A stretch of DNA of 5,844 nucleotides. It comes from Kiritimatiellales bacterium. GTDB lineage: Bacteria > Verrucomicrobiota > Kiritimatiellia > Kiritimatiellales > Pontiellaceae. A program made the translations under genes and the position numbers. Location of the stretch: assembly GCA_021734595.1 (NCBI GenBank), contig JAIPIO010000244.1, positions 1 to 5,844 of the forward strand. The letters are read 5' to 3'. How positions within the stretch are numbered: the stretch's first letter is position 1; each line of letters begins with the position of its first letter. This document shows, one piece after another, positions 1 to 5,790 of the stretch. Below the pieces are notes generated by a model that searched no databases, had not been told where the DNA came from, and saw only the letters and a program-made list of their open reading frames with translations.

Positions 1-253
1 CATACACATAGGATTGTTCCGCATGGCTGAGGCGGGATACCCGTTCCTTTACCGCAGGATCCGTGACCACCACCATGTGCCAAAGCTGGCGGTTGCAAGC
101 CGTGGGGGCCAATGTGGCGGCGCGCACAATCCGCCGGATAGTATCATCGGGAACCGGATCTTCCTTGAAAATGCGGGTGCTGCGCCGACGCTCCGCCAGT
201 TTCTGAAACAGCGGTCCGTCGATCTGCTGCGATCTATGGGTGTTGTTATCCAT
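1..253 (-). CDS. Nitroreductase-family protein, N-terminal part (runs off the window)
   Basis: The minus strand reads ATG at 253 and stays open to base 1, giving 84 residues of a longer protein. Near the N-terminus is an arginine-rich RRRSTR stretch (residues 22-27), then F-K-E-D-P-V-P and a helix leading into APTACNRQLW (49-58) and MVVVTDP. In the nitroreductase/FMN oxidoreductase family, these are the phosphate-binding R-S-R segment and the A-P-S-x-x-N-x-Q-P-W segment that contacts FMN. The usual proline before the tryptophan is leucine here. The family uses FMN and NAD(P)H to reduce varied substrates, so the substrate is open. It lies 39 bases downstream of the O-antigen ligase-like gene on the same strand and is probably in its operon; such proteins do occur in surface-polysaccharide clusters. 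The ribosome site is weak. An in-frame GTG three codons upstream is an alternative start. The C-terminal half is not in view. Confidence 0.88.
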   Translation of the reverse strand, partial: MDNNTHRSQQIDGPLFQKLAERRRSTRIFKEDPVPDDTIRRIVRAATLAPTACNRQLWHMVVVTDPAVKERVSRLSHAEQSYVY

Positions 254-292
254 GCGCGTCACTTTAAATATCTGCCGGGATGTTTCAAGACA

Positions 293-1714
293 TTACGGCT
301 GGATCCGCTGTTCCAGCTTCTCCTGCCTCAGCTTTTTCTTCTCCTCCCGGTGCAGCAGGTACACGGCCACGACAATGGCCATCAGCATTTTATTCATAAA
401 AAACATCGGGGTTTGGCGGTAACCCAACTGAAGCATGTTCTGCACATGGCAGACCATGGTTGCAATCACGGCGATGGCTCCGGCCGCATACGTCATTTCC
501 GTTCTCCTGCGGAGTGTAAAGGGGATCCCGATCAGATAGAACCGGAACCAGTAGATGCTGAAGGCAACCAACCCGGGCACGCCTACTTCACCCAGCGTCA
601 GGAACCAGAGGTTGTGCGCGGGAGTCCCCGGTGGCAGGTCGGGGTCGACATCTTCGGCATAGGTGCGCCAGGACCATGCGGAAAAGTTGCCGAGGCCGAC
701 ACCGCAGGTGTGATCCTCGGCCATAAGTTTGGCCTCTTTGTTGTATAGTCCGCGATACTCGATATCAGCCAGCGTGTCCCGGGCTTCAAAGAAGCGCTCG
801 CCCAGCGTGTCGGCGGCCATAAACAGCATGGCGCCCGCAACCAGCATGCCCAGTATCAGGGCAACGATGCTCTGGATGCTGATATAGCGGTGCAGCAGGG
901 AAGTGGTGACGAGCCAGAGTCCGAATGCCAGCGCAATCAGTCCGCCGCGTGAAACCGTCAGAATAACCGTTACCGCCGCAAGGGCCGCCGCACCGCCGAA
1001 CAGCAGCGTTTTTATGGCTTTTTCGCGGTACAGCATAAAGCCGAACATAACCGTTCCCATCATCGCCATATATGTCGACAGGCTGTTTGCGTGGCCCAGC
1101 GTCGCGGCGACGCGGTTTTCACCCAGGACGTACCGTTCGTGCAGGGCTTCGACCGAGACATAGAGCGTGGTTACCAGGAATGCGGTGGACATCGTTCCTA
1201 TTTCCTTGTCCGAGCGAATATAGTTCACCAGCACCAGAAAAATGAATGCGCCGCGCAGGATTTTGCTGAGTTCAAACAGGGGATACAGGTTGATTTCAAA
1301 TTCATGATAATAGGCCACTCCATGACGGTTGAGAAAGTCGAGCACCAGTTCGTCGGGCGTTTCAAAATTCGGTCCAACCAATGTCCACGAGATAAATCCC
1401 ATCAGGATATAAATACCGTACGTAATGGTCAGCGGCGGGAACCATCGAAACTTGGGCCTGTCCCGTTGCAGCAGCATAGCAAAAAAGATGATCAGGGCAC
1501 AGATATCCACGAGACTGAATTCAATGCCGCGCGTGGCGGAGCGGTAGAATTCCCGGGATACGAAATTGATCCCGACATATTCCGGAACGCAGGTGGCCCA
1601 TACCATCAATACAACAACAAACCGCAGCAGCGGACGGTACAGCACACACAGGATGGTTCCGAGGGGAACCCCAACCAGTATCGTAAGATAAAAAATGATG
1701 AATTTTAATTCCAT
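293..1714 (-). CDS. O-antigen ligase / Wzy-like polysaccharide polymerase, polytopic membrane protein
   Basis: A 473-residue integral membrane protein, a normal length for the O-antigen ligase (Wzy_C) superfamily, with roughly ten or more hydrophobic segments starting at residues 4-26. The diagnostic part is the C-terminal half: SRGG at 255-258 following a membrane segment, then a large non-membrane loop with R321, HTCGVGLGNF (335-344) and AHNLWFLTLGEVGVPGL (366-382). This G-x-G-x-G-N-F plus H-N plus E-x-G pattern is characteristic; the histidine (H367) matches the residue essential in WaaL-type ligases. The protein ends in a basic, charged tail (454-473). Family members join or polymerise undecaprenyl-linked glycans on the periplasmic side of the inner membrane; ligase, polymerase and protein O-glycosylation roles cannot be separated by sequence. 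ATG 1714 is chosen because the protein begins directly with a membrane segment. An in-frame ATG at 1765 would add 17 polar residues that look non-coding. Neither start has a clear ribosome site. Confidence 0.9.
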   Translation of the reverse strand: MELKFIIFYLTILVGVPLGTILCVLYRPLLRFVVVLMVWATCVPEYVGINFVSREFYRSATRGIEFSLVDICALIIFFAMLLQRDRPKFRWFPPLTITYGIYILMGFISWTLVGPNFETPDELVLDFLNRHGVAYYHEFEINLYPLFELSKILRGAFIFLVLVNYIRSDKEIGTMSTAFLVTTLYVSVEALHERYVLGENRVAATLGHANSLSTYMAMMGTVMFGFMLYREKAIKTLLFGGAAALAAVTVILTVSRGGLIALAFGLWLVTTSLLHRYISIQSIVALILGMLVAGAMLFMAADTLGERFFEARDTLADIEYRGLYNKEAKLMAEDHTCGVGLGNFSAWSWRTYAEDVDPDLPPGTPAHNLWFLTLGEVGVPGLVAFSIYWFRFYLIGIPFTLRRRTEMTYAAGAIAVIATMVCHVQNMLQLGYRQTPMFFMNKMLMAIVVAVYLLHREEKKKLRQEKLEQRIQP

Positions 1715-1725
1715 ATATGTCGAAG

Positions 1726-1754
1726 ATGCTAGCAGAGTCTGTCGGCGCCGACAA
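1726..1754 (-). promoter_or_regulatory. Weak candidate leftward promoter for the O-antigen ligase-like gene
   Basis: On the minus strand TTGTCG (1754-1749) and TAGCAT (1731-1726) are separated by 17 bases. The match to sigma70 boxes is poor (about 3 and 4 of 6). If used, transcription would start near 1719, only about five bases before the ATG at 1714, giving an almost leaderless mRNA. That would explain the missing ribosome site. Confidence 0.25.
1740..1753. promoter_or_regulatory. Perfect 14-bp palindrome, possible operator
   Basis: TGTCGGCGCCGACA is identical to its own reverse complement. It lies 26 bases upstream of the ligase-like start codon and overlaps the weak candidate promoter. 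A perfect palindrome without a loop is more typical of a dimeric protein-binding site than of an RNA hairpin. No second copy is visible in the window, so its role is unknown. Confidence 0.35.
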
Positions 1755-1884
1755 CCCTGTTGCAAATGTTAGTAGACGCGCAGTCTGGTTTGACTTTGTG
1801 GCAGAAGATTTGGACGGTCCCGTGTCATCGTAATAATATCCCTTCCTCATGCGCACAATCCGCGGGTCATATTTTCTTACTTTC

Positions 1885-1923
1885 ATTGGAAAACCCTGTC
1901 GGCTGGTTTTCCTAGGGTTGGAA
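1885..1923 (+). repeat. Hairpin repeat, copy 1
   Basis: The layout is ATTGGAAAACC, nine variable bases, GGTTTTCC, three bases, GGTTGGAA. GGAAAACC (1888-1895) and GGTTTTCC (1905-1912) form an 8-bp inverted repeat. The same conserved blocks in the same order and spacing recur at 3951-3989, while the nine-base centre differs. This copy is degenerate: the outer base pairs seen in the other copy are lost, because TAG replaces AAT after the right arm. Confidence 0.7.
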
Positions 1924-1948
1924 TGTTTTCCGGCGGAATTTCAAATGT

Positions 1949-1978
1949 ATGGAAGGATGGCTTCCAATGGTTGGAACA
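1949..1978 (+). repeat. Hairpin repeat, copy 2 (short-stem variant)
   Basis: TGGAAG (1950-1955) and CTTCCA (1961-1966) form a 6-bp stem around a 5-base loop, followed directly by the block AATGGTTGGAACA. The 17 bases TTCCAATGGTTGGAACA (1962-1978) are identical to 3975-3991 in the copy between the lipoprotein and dehydrogenase genes. Within it TTCCAA and TTGGAA are themselves an inverted repeat around TGG, so two alternative hairpins are possible. It lies about 30 bases upstream of the DeoR gene's promoter. Confidence 0.65.
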
Positions 1979-2009
1979 TTTGCCGTGCAAAAAATTAATA
2001 AATTTAAGC

Positions 2010-2038
2010 TTGAGTCGGGGCCGGTGTACAAATATAAC
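2010..2038 (+). promoter_or_regulatory. Sigma70-like promoter of the DeoR gene / microcompartment operon
   Basis: TTGAGT (2010-2015) and TATAAC (2033-2038) are separated by 17 bases, the ideal distance; the boxes match consensus at 4 and 5 of 6 positions. Transcription would begin near 2045, leaving a leader of about 30 bases before the GTG start. The AT-rich segment just upstream (1988-2009) could act as an UP-like element. This is the best promoter-like sequence seen ahead of the rightward genes. Confidence 0.55.
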
Positions 2039-2065
2039 GAAAGCTTATCGAAAGAGATACGAAAG
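2038..2065 (+). promoter_or_regulatory. Triple CGAAAG repeat, candidate DeoR-family operator
   Basis: CGAAAG occurs at 2038-2043, 2049-2054 and 2060-2065, spaced exactly 11 bp, close to one helical turn, so all three face the same side of the DNA. The array starts at the last base of the -10 box and covers the predicted transcription start, where a bound repressor would block initiation. Several DeoR-family repressors (for example AgaR) are known to bind direct repeats of TTTCG/CGAAA type. Autoregulation by the adjacent gene is therefore an attractive inference, not a demonstrated fact. Confidence 0.5.
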
Positions 2066-2073
2066 GAAAACGC

Positions 2074-2826
2074 GTGGTTCAACTATCTGCCAGAGAAAAG
2101 GAAATTATACGGATTCTTTCCGAAGACAGCGGCAAAACCGTGGCTGAAATCAGCGAAATGCTGGAGGTTTCGGCCGTTACCATCCGCAGTGATCTCAAGG
2201 GTTTGGCCGACAAAGGCCTGATCGTACGCACCCGTGGTGGTGCATTTCCCGCCTTCCACCCGGCCATCCTCGAACGCCAGAAAGTGATGGTGGAGGAGAA
2301 GACCCGGATCGCGAAGGCGGCGGCGGCGCATGTTGACGATGGCGACAACATTATGATTGTGGCGGGCACGACCACGCCGCTGATTGTTAAATACCTGCTC
2401 GGCAAGCGCGATGTCCATATCGTGACGAACTCCACCCTGATTTTCCCCTATGCGCGCATCAACCCATCCATCCGTTTGACGATGGTAGGCGGCGAGTTCC
2501 GTCCTTCGGCGGAAGCGACCCTCGGCCCGAACGCCGTGCGCGACCTTGAGCAGTTCCATCTGCAGAAGGCGTTTCTGGGAGCAGATGGTTTTTCCATTGG
2601 AAAGGGGATTACGGCTGATTTTGTGGAAGTGGCGGAGATCGTGAAGATGGCGGCCCTGCACTCGGAGCAGAGTCTGCTGCTGGCGGACTCGTCAAAGTAT
2701 GGCCGGGCCGGTTTCGCGCATATTATGGGACTGGACGGAATTGATGGTGTAATAACGGATGCGGGGTTGCCGGCTACCGCGCGCGAGGAACTGGAAGCGT
2801 GCGGGCTGTCGGTGGAATTGGTGTAA
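2074..2826 (+). CDS. DeoR-family transcriptional repressor
   Basis: 250 residues, the usual family length. The N-terminal winged helix-turn-helix spans about residues 4-57, with the recognition region VSAVTIRSDLKGLADKGLIVRTRGG being the classic DeoR signature. The C-terminal sensor domain (about 75-230), which has a sugar-isomerase-like fold and normally binds a phosphorylated sugar, shows GTTT (98-101), VTNS (117-120), GGEFRPS (139-145), FLGADGFS..GIT (167-180) and LLADSSKYG (201-209). The aspartate often found just before the GTTT loop is alanine here. Start is GTG 2074, preceded by AAAGGA at 2062-2067; the frame has no other start before a TAA at 2035. Family members repress sugar-catabolic operons and release DNA on binding a sugar phosphate. 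It is first in the rightward operon, and the CGAAAG array lies directly in front of it, so it probably regulates itself and the shell genes. DeoR-type regulators are common in BMC loci for sugar breakdown. Confidence 0.96.
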   Translation: MVQLSAREKEIIRILSEDSGKTVAEISEMLEVSAVTIRSDLKGLADKGLIVRTRGGAFPAFHPAILERQKVMVEEKTRIAKAAAAHVDDGDNIMIVAGTTTPLIVKYLLGKRDVHIVTNSTLIFPYARINPSIRLTMVGGEFRPSAEATLGPNAVRDLEQFHLQKAFLGADGFSIGKGITADFVEVAEIVKMAALHSEQSLLLADSSKYGRAGFAHIMGLDGIDGVITDAGLPATAREELEACGLSVELV

Positions 2827-2843
2827 AAATAAAGGAGAAATGG

Positions 2844-3932
2844 ATGAAGAAGTTGATGATGGCCGGATTGGCAATGGTAGTTGTCGGATTGTTTAGCGGA
2901 TGTGTAACTACACAGAAAGCTGGCGAATGCGGATGCCAGATGACGAAATATAAACCCGAACTTTTGATGCAACTGCCGGAATACGTTCCCACCCCGGACG
3001 GAATGACCATCTGCCGAAAAGGCAATATTTTCCTCTCCGCACCAAACTTCAACAACAAGGATTGGCCGGGCGTGCTGCTGAAGATAGACAAGAAAAACAA
3101 CCTCTCCGTTTTCATGCCGGTGCCGGTTCACGCAGATACCGGACATGGCTGCCCAATGGGATTGGACTTTGGCCCGGACGGCAACCTCTATTATGCCGAC
3201 AACCAGTATTTCTACGACAAGGACTCTAAATCGCGCCTGATGCGCGTGGTAATGAAGGACGGCAAGCCGGTACGCACCGAAGTGGCCGTTGATGGCTTTA
3301 AGCTATCCAACGCGGTGGTCTGGAAGGGCAACACGGTCTATGTGAGCGACACGTTCTTTGACGTTCCCGGAACTCCGGAGGGCAAAGGCAAGAGCGGCAT
3401 TTTCGCGATTACCCTGGAAGAAATGAACAAGGGGACCGTCCACCTCAAGGGCAACATGAAGGAACCGCACTTGATCGCCCACTTTACCACCACGGCAAAC
3501 AGTCGTGGCGACGTTGCCGGCGCGGACGGCATGACGCTCGACGGCAAGGGCAATCTCTACACCGGCAATTTCGGTGACGGCGTAATGTCCCGCATCACCT
3601 TTGACGCAAACGGGAAGGTTGTCTCCAACCGGATCATCAGCCGCGCGATTACATGCTGCGACGGCATCTTCTACGATGCCAAGCGTGACGTGATCTACAT
3701 CACCGATTCCGCCAAGAACGCTATCCATACGATGGACCCGGAGACCGGCAAGATTGCCACTCTCTGGGAAAACGAAGACACCGATGGCATGGACGGTCTG
3801 CTCGACCAGCCGTGCGAAGCGGTTGTTCGTGATGGGAAAATGATTATCGTTAACTTTGATATGCCTTTCCCCGGCCTGAAAAACACGAGCTGGGACGGCA
3901 AATCGACGTTGTCGGTTATCAACCTCAAATAA
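2844..3932 (+). CDS. SMP-30/gluconolactonase-like beta-propeller lipoprotein
   Basis: 362 residues. It begins MKKLMMAGLAMVVVGLFSGC: a basic start, hydrophobic stretch and lipobox FSGC with the lipidated cysteine at residue 20, so it should be exported and anchored in the envelope. The mature part shows repeated propeller-blade motifs: GLDFGPDGNLYYADN (106-120), NAVVWKGNTVYVSDT (156-170), GADGMTLDGKGNLYTGNFG (226-244), DGIFYDAKRDVIYITDS (273-289) and CEAVVRDGKMIIVNFD (324-339). These match the SMP-30/gluconolaconase/LRE group, which hydrolyses sugar lactones with a divalent metal; N156 and D228 are plausible metal ligands by position in their blade motifs. ATG 2844 is chosen over an in-frame ATG at 2799 because AAAGGAG sits six bases ahead and the signal peptide begins there. 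It follows the DeoR gene by 17 bases. Substrate unknown; some family members are not lactonases. An envelope protein inside a microcompartment operon is notable. Confidence 0.88.
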   Translation: MKKLMMAGLAMVVVGLFSGCVTTQKAGECGCQMTKYKPELLMQLPEYVPTPDGMTICRKGNIFLSAPNFNNKDWPGVLLKIDKKNNLSVFMPVPVHADTGHGCPMGLDFGPDGNLYYADNQYFYDKDSKSRLMRVVMKDGKPVRTEVAVDGFKLSNAVVWKGNTVYVSDTFFDVPGTPEGKGKSGIFAITLEEMNKGTVHLKGNMKEPHLIAHFTTTANSRGDVAGADGMTLDGKGNLYTGNFGDGVMSRITFDANGKVVSNRIISRAITCCDGIFYDAKRDVIYITDSAKNAIHTMDPETGKIATLWENEDTDGMDGLLDQPCEAVVRDGKMIIVNFDMPFPGLKNTSWDGKSTLSVINLK

Positions 3933-3950
3933 CAGACTGGACTTACAGGG

Positions 3951-3991
3951 ATTGGAAAACCGGACCCTCCGGTTTTCCAATGGTTGGAACA
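3951..3991 (+). repeat. Hairpin repeat, copy 3, perfect 14-bp stem
   Basis: Bases 3951-3964 and 3968-3981 are perfect reverse complements around the 3-base loop CCC, followed by GGTTGGAACA. It shares the conserved blocks and exact spacing of the copy at 1885-1923, and 17 identical bases with the copy at 1962-1978. It fills the gap between the lipoprotein and dehydrogenase genes. No U-tract follows, so it is not a standard intrinsic terminator. It could stabilise or process the mRNA, attenuate transcription, or be a mobile REP-like unit. Confidence 0.8.
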
Positions 3992-4016
3992 AGATAACAA
4001 AAGAAGGGTAGTAGCA

Positions 4017-4805
4017 ATGATTGACTTCAAGGGGAAAACTGCGCTCATCACGGGTGCTGCAGGGGCCATCGGCAAGCAGGTGGCCAAGGATTTAACCAAG
4101 TACGGTGCGAAGGTATTCATTACCGACCTCAAGCAGGATATGGTTGATACCTCCGCCGCCGAAATTTCCGTCGAAGGACTGGAATGCAAGGGGCTGGAAG
4201 CCAACATCACGAAGGAAGACCAGGTTGTTGCAGTTGTAGATGCGGCCAAGGAATTTCTCGGCGGCAAGATTGATATTCTCGTCAACGTGGCCGGCAGTGC
4301 GGGCGATGGCAACAACATCGAAAATGTAACGGAAGACGAATGGGAATTCGCATTTGCGGTAAACTGCAAAGGGTCTTTCTTCTTTGTGAAGCACGTTGTG
4401 CCTCTGATGAAGGCGAACAACTACGGCAAGATCCTGAACTATTCCTCCAAGTCCGGCAAAACCGGCTCGGCGCTGATGGTTCCGTATTCCGCCGCCAAGG
4501 GCGCGATCATTGCCTTCACGCAGGGACTGGCCTTCGAATTGGCGAAAAGCAACATCAATGTCAACTGTGTCTGCCCGGGCATTACGGATAACTCCGGTGT
4601 GTGGGACAAGGTTTCGGCGGACTACATCAAGAACATGCATGCCTCCCGCGAGGAGGTTGTGAAATCGTTTACCGCCAAGGTTCCGCTGGGACGCCTCGCC
4701 TATGTGAGCGACGTCTCCAACCTTACCTGCTACCTCTGCTCCGACGCCGCGGCCTACATGACCGGGCAGGCGGTGAACATCACCGGCGGCCGGGAGATGC
4801 ACTAA
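4017..4805 (+). CDS. Short-chain dehydrogenase/reductase (classical SDR, likely NAD-dependent)
   Basis: 262 residues, a standard classical SDR length covering a single Rossmann domain. The nucleotide-binding motif TGAAGAIG is at 12-19, the acidic residue ending the second strand is D37 (favouring NAD over NADP), NVAG is at 90-93, and the active-site set is N116, S144, Y157 and K161 in the Y-S-A-A-K motif. The C-terminal part has VNCVCPG and ends in the usual MTGQAVNITGG. It lacks a signal peptide and is cytosolic. ATG 4017 follows AGAAGGG by eight bases; an in-frame TTG at 3984 lies inside the hairpin repeat and is rejected. The family oxidises or reduces sugars, polyols, sugar acids and many other alcohols, so the substrate is not readable here. 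Position between the lactonase-like gene and the first shell gene suggests a step in the pathway served by the microcompartment. I see no amphipathic encapsulation peptide at either end, so it may work outside the shell. Confidence 0.94.
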   Translation: MIDFKGKTALITGAAGAIGKQVAKDLTKYGAKVFITDLKQDMVDTSAAEISVEGLECKGLEANITKEDQVVAVVDAAKEFLGGKIDILVNVAGSAGDGNNIENVTEDEWEFAFAVNCKGSFFFVKHVVPLMKANNYGKILNYSSKSGKTGSALMVPYSAAKGAIIAFTQGLAFELAKSNINVNCVCPGITDNSGVWDKVSADYIKNMHASREEVVKSFTAKVPLGRLAYVSDVSNLTCYLCSDAAAYMTGQAVNITGGREMH

Positions 4806-4837
4806 ATTTACAATGAAATTACTGAAAGGAGTACAAG

Positions 4838-5140
4838 ATGGCTGAAGTATCTGAAGCATTGGGAATGATTGAAACACGGGGCTTTGCCGCAATGGTTGAA
4901 GCCGCAGACGCAATGGTCAAGGCGGCGAAGGTCGAACTGGTCGGTTGCGAAAGAATCGGCGGCGGTTTCGTTACCGCTATTGTACGCGGCGATGTGGCTG
5001 CGGTTCGCGCGGCGGTTGACGCCGGCAGCGTGGCAGGTGAAAAGGTCGGCGAAATCGTATCGACGCACGTAATTCCCCGCCCTCACGCGAATGTGGATGC
5101 GGCACTGCCGCTGGGCGGAACAGCAAAGAAAGGTAAATAA
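4838..5140 (+). CDS. BMC-H hexameric microcompartment shell protein
   Basis: 100 residues with one complete BMC domain (about 6-90), similar in length and sequence to PduA, EutM and CcmK. Recognisable elements are ALGMIETRGF at the first strand, K28 corresponding to the edge lysine that tiles hexamers together, the pore loop RIGGG (39-43), the segment FVTAIVRGDVAAVRAAVDAG (44-63) and HVIPRPH (77-83), whose arginine R81 is also a conserved hexamer-edge contact. The family forms flat cyclic hexamers that make up most shell facets and pass small polar metabolites through the central pore. The glycine-rich pore loop suggests a small, open pore. AAAGGAG lies six bases before the ATG. It follows the dehydrogenase by 32 bases and is separated from the BMC-T gene by only two bases. 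A stretch of 29 bases at its 5' end is identical to the next BMC-H gene. Confidence 0.98.
   Translation: MAEVSEALGMIETRGFAAMVEAADAMVKAAKVELVGCERIGGGFVTAIVRGDVAAVRAAVDAGSVAGEKVGEIVSTHVIPRPHANVDAALPLGGTAKKGK
4856..4884 (+). repeat. 29-bp exact repeat shared by two BMC-H genes, copy 1
   Basis: This stretch, covering the codons for A-L-G-M-I-E-T-R-G and the first two bases of the next codon, is identical base for base to 5815-5843 in the second BMC-H gene. Synonymous positions are also unchanged, which points to recent duplication or gene conversion. The bases just before it differ. Confidence 0.9.
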
Positions 5141-5142
5141 TC

Positions 5143-5769
5143 ATGGTTGATCTGAGAACATATGTATTTCTGGACTCGCTGCAGCCGCAGATGGCTTCCT
5201 ATCTTTCCACCGTTTCCAAAGGCTTTCTGCCGGTAACGGATCAGGCCTGCTGCATCGTTGAGATTGCACCCGGCATTGAAATCAACCGCCTGACGGATGT
5301 GGCGCTCAAGGCGACCAACGTGATGCCCGGCCTGCAGGTGGTGGAACGCGCCTTTGGCCTGCTGGAAGTCCATTCGGATGAACAGGGCGATGCCCGCCAG
5401 GCGGGGGAAGCCATTCTCGATGCGATTGACCAGAAGGAAGAAAACCGGATGAAGCCCCACGTCAAGACCAGCCAGCTGATCAAGAACGTGACTGACCATC
5501 ATGCCCAGATGATCAACCGCACGCGCTACGGCAACATGCTGGTGCGGGGCGACACGCTCTACATTCTTGAAACGGAACCGGCCGGCTACGCCTACTTCGC
5601 GGCGAACGAGGCTGAAAAGGCCGCCAATATCAAGATTGTGAATGTGACCGGATTCGGCGCCTTCGGCCGCGTGTATATCGCGGGCGATGAAGCCGAAGTG
5701 CTGGAAGCAAAGACCATTGTTGAAGAAAAACTCGAGTCCCTCTCGGGCCGCGACATTTCAAAGAAATAA
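5143..5769 (+). CDS. BMC-T tandem-domain microcompartment shell protein (trimer)
   Basis: 208 residues with two permuted BMC domains: domain 1 about 4-97, domain 2 about 105-200. Matching segments in the halves are IVEIAPGIEINRLTDVALKAT (38-58) and ILETEPAGYAYFAANEAEKAA (141-161), then VVERAFGLLEVH (66-77) and VTGFGAFGRVYIAG (168-181). From memory it closely resembles the Haliangium ochraceum BMC-T proteins that begin LRTYIFLDALQPQ and stack as double layers. Such trimers have a large gated central pore, and the E68-R69 pair is in the region where gating Glu/Arg residues are described for CsoS1D-like proteins. It should form pseudohexamers in the facets and admit larger metabolites or cofactors. 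Adjacent cysteines at 36-37 are uncommon for this position as I recall the family. The start is two bases after the BMC-H stop, with AGG of the ribosome site inside the end of that gene, so translation is probably coupled. Confidence 0.96.
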   Translation: MVDLRTYVFLDSLQPQMASYLSTVSKGFLPVTDQACCIVEIAPGIEINRLTDVALKATNVMPGLQVVERAFGLLEVHSDEQGDARQAGEAILDAIDQKEENRMKPHVKTSQLIKNVTDHHAQMINRTRYGNMLVRGDTLYILETEPAGYAYFAANEAEKAANIKIVNVTGFGAFGRVYIAGDEAEVLEAKTIVEEKLESLSGRDISKK

Positions 5770-5790
5770 CGTAAATAAGGAAAACAGATT

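Larger units (their letters stand above)
1715..2073. other. Divergent intergenic region, 359 bases, regulatory in character
   Basis: This stretch separates the leftward polysaccharide genes from the rightward microcompartment operon. I see no convincing gene in it. From left to right it holds a weak possible leftward promoter and a 14-bp palindrome, about 130 bases with no recognised signal (1754-1884), two hairpin repeat copies rich in GGAA and TTCC, an AT-rich segment (1988-2010), then a rightward promoter and a CGAAAG repeat array leading to the DeoR gene. The second half is visibly more AT-rich than the flanking genes. Confidence 0.75.

Noticed and set aside
14..748. 244-codon plus-strand open frame
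   Set aside because: It is antisense to the nitroreductase and ligase-like genes, has no family motif or ribosome site, and is rich in H, R, G and P as expected of a shadow frame.
1521..1886. 121-codon minus-strand frame beginning MKVRKYDPR in the intergenic region
   Set aside because: Two thirds of the intergenic part reads as unremarkable sequence, the rest overlaps the ligase-like gene in another frame, the start lies at the edge of a hairpin repeat, and I recognise no domain. A small gene cannot be excluded but is not supported.
1885..1978. Short CRISPR-like array of TTGGAA repeats
   Set aside because: The repeats are too short, unequally spaced and without spacer-length regularity.
2588..2602. 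TTTCCATTGGAAA within the DeoR gene as another hairpin-repeat copy
   Set aside because: It lies in conserved coding sequence, lacks the flanking blocks and spacing of the intergenic copies, and is likely chance.
2799..2843. Upstream in-frame ATG start for the lipoprotein
   Set aside because: It would overlap the DeoR gene and place 15 residues before an otherwise ideal signal peptide; the strong AAAGGAG fits ATG 2844.
3951..3981. Intrinsic terminator after the lipoprotein gene
   Set aside because: The stem is perfect but is followed by AATGGTTGGAACA rather than a run of T, so it is listed as a repeat/hairpin instead.
3303..3992. 229-codon minus-strand frame opposite the propeller gene
   Set aside because: It is antisense to a gene with clear blade motifs and is a mirror of its codon pattern; no domain or ribosome site is visible.
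3984..4016. TTG start extending the dehydrogenase by 11 residues
   Set aside because: It falls inside the repeat block TTGGAA, lacks a ribosome site, and the extra residues are not typical of SDR proteins.
4092..4913. 273-codon minus-strand frame opposite the dehydrogenase
   Set aside because: It overlaps the complete SDR and the BMC-H start on the other strand; its composition is a codon shadow and it has no recognisable motif.
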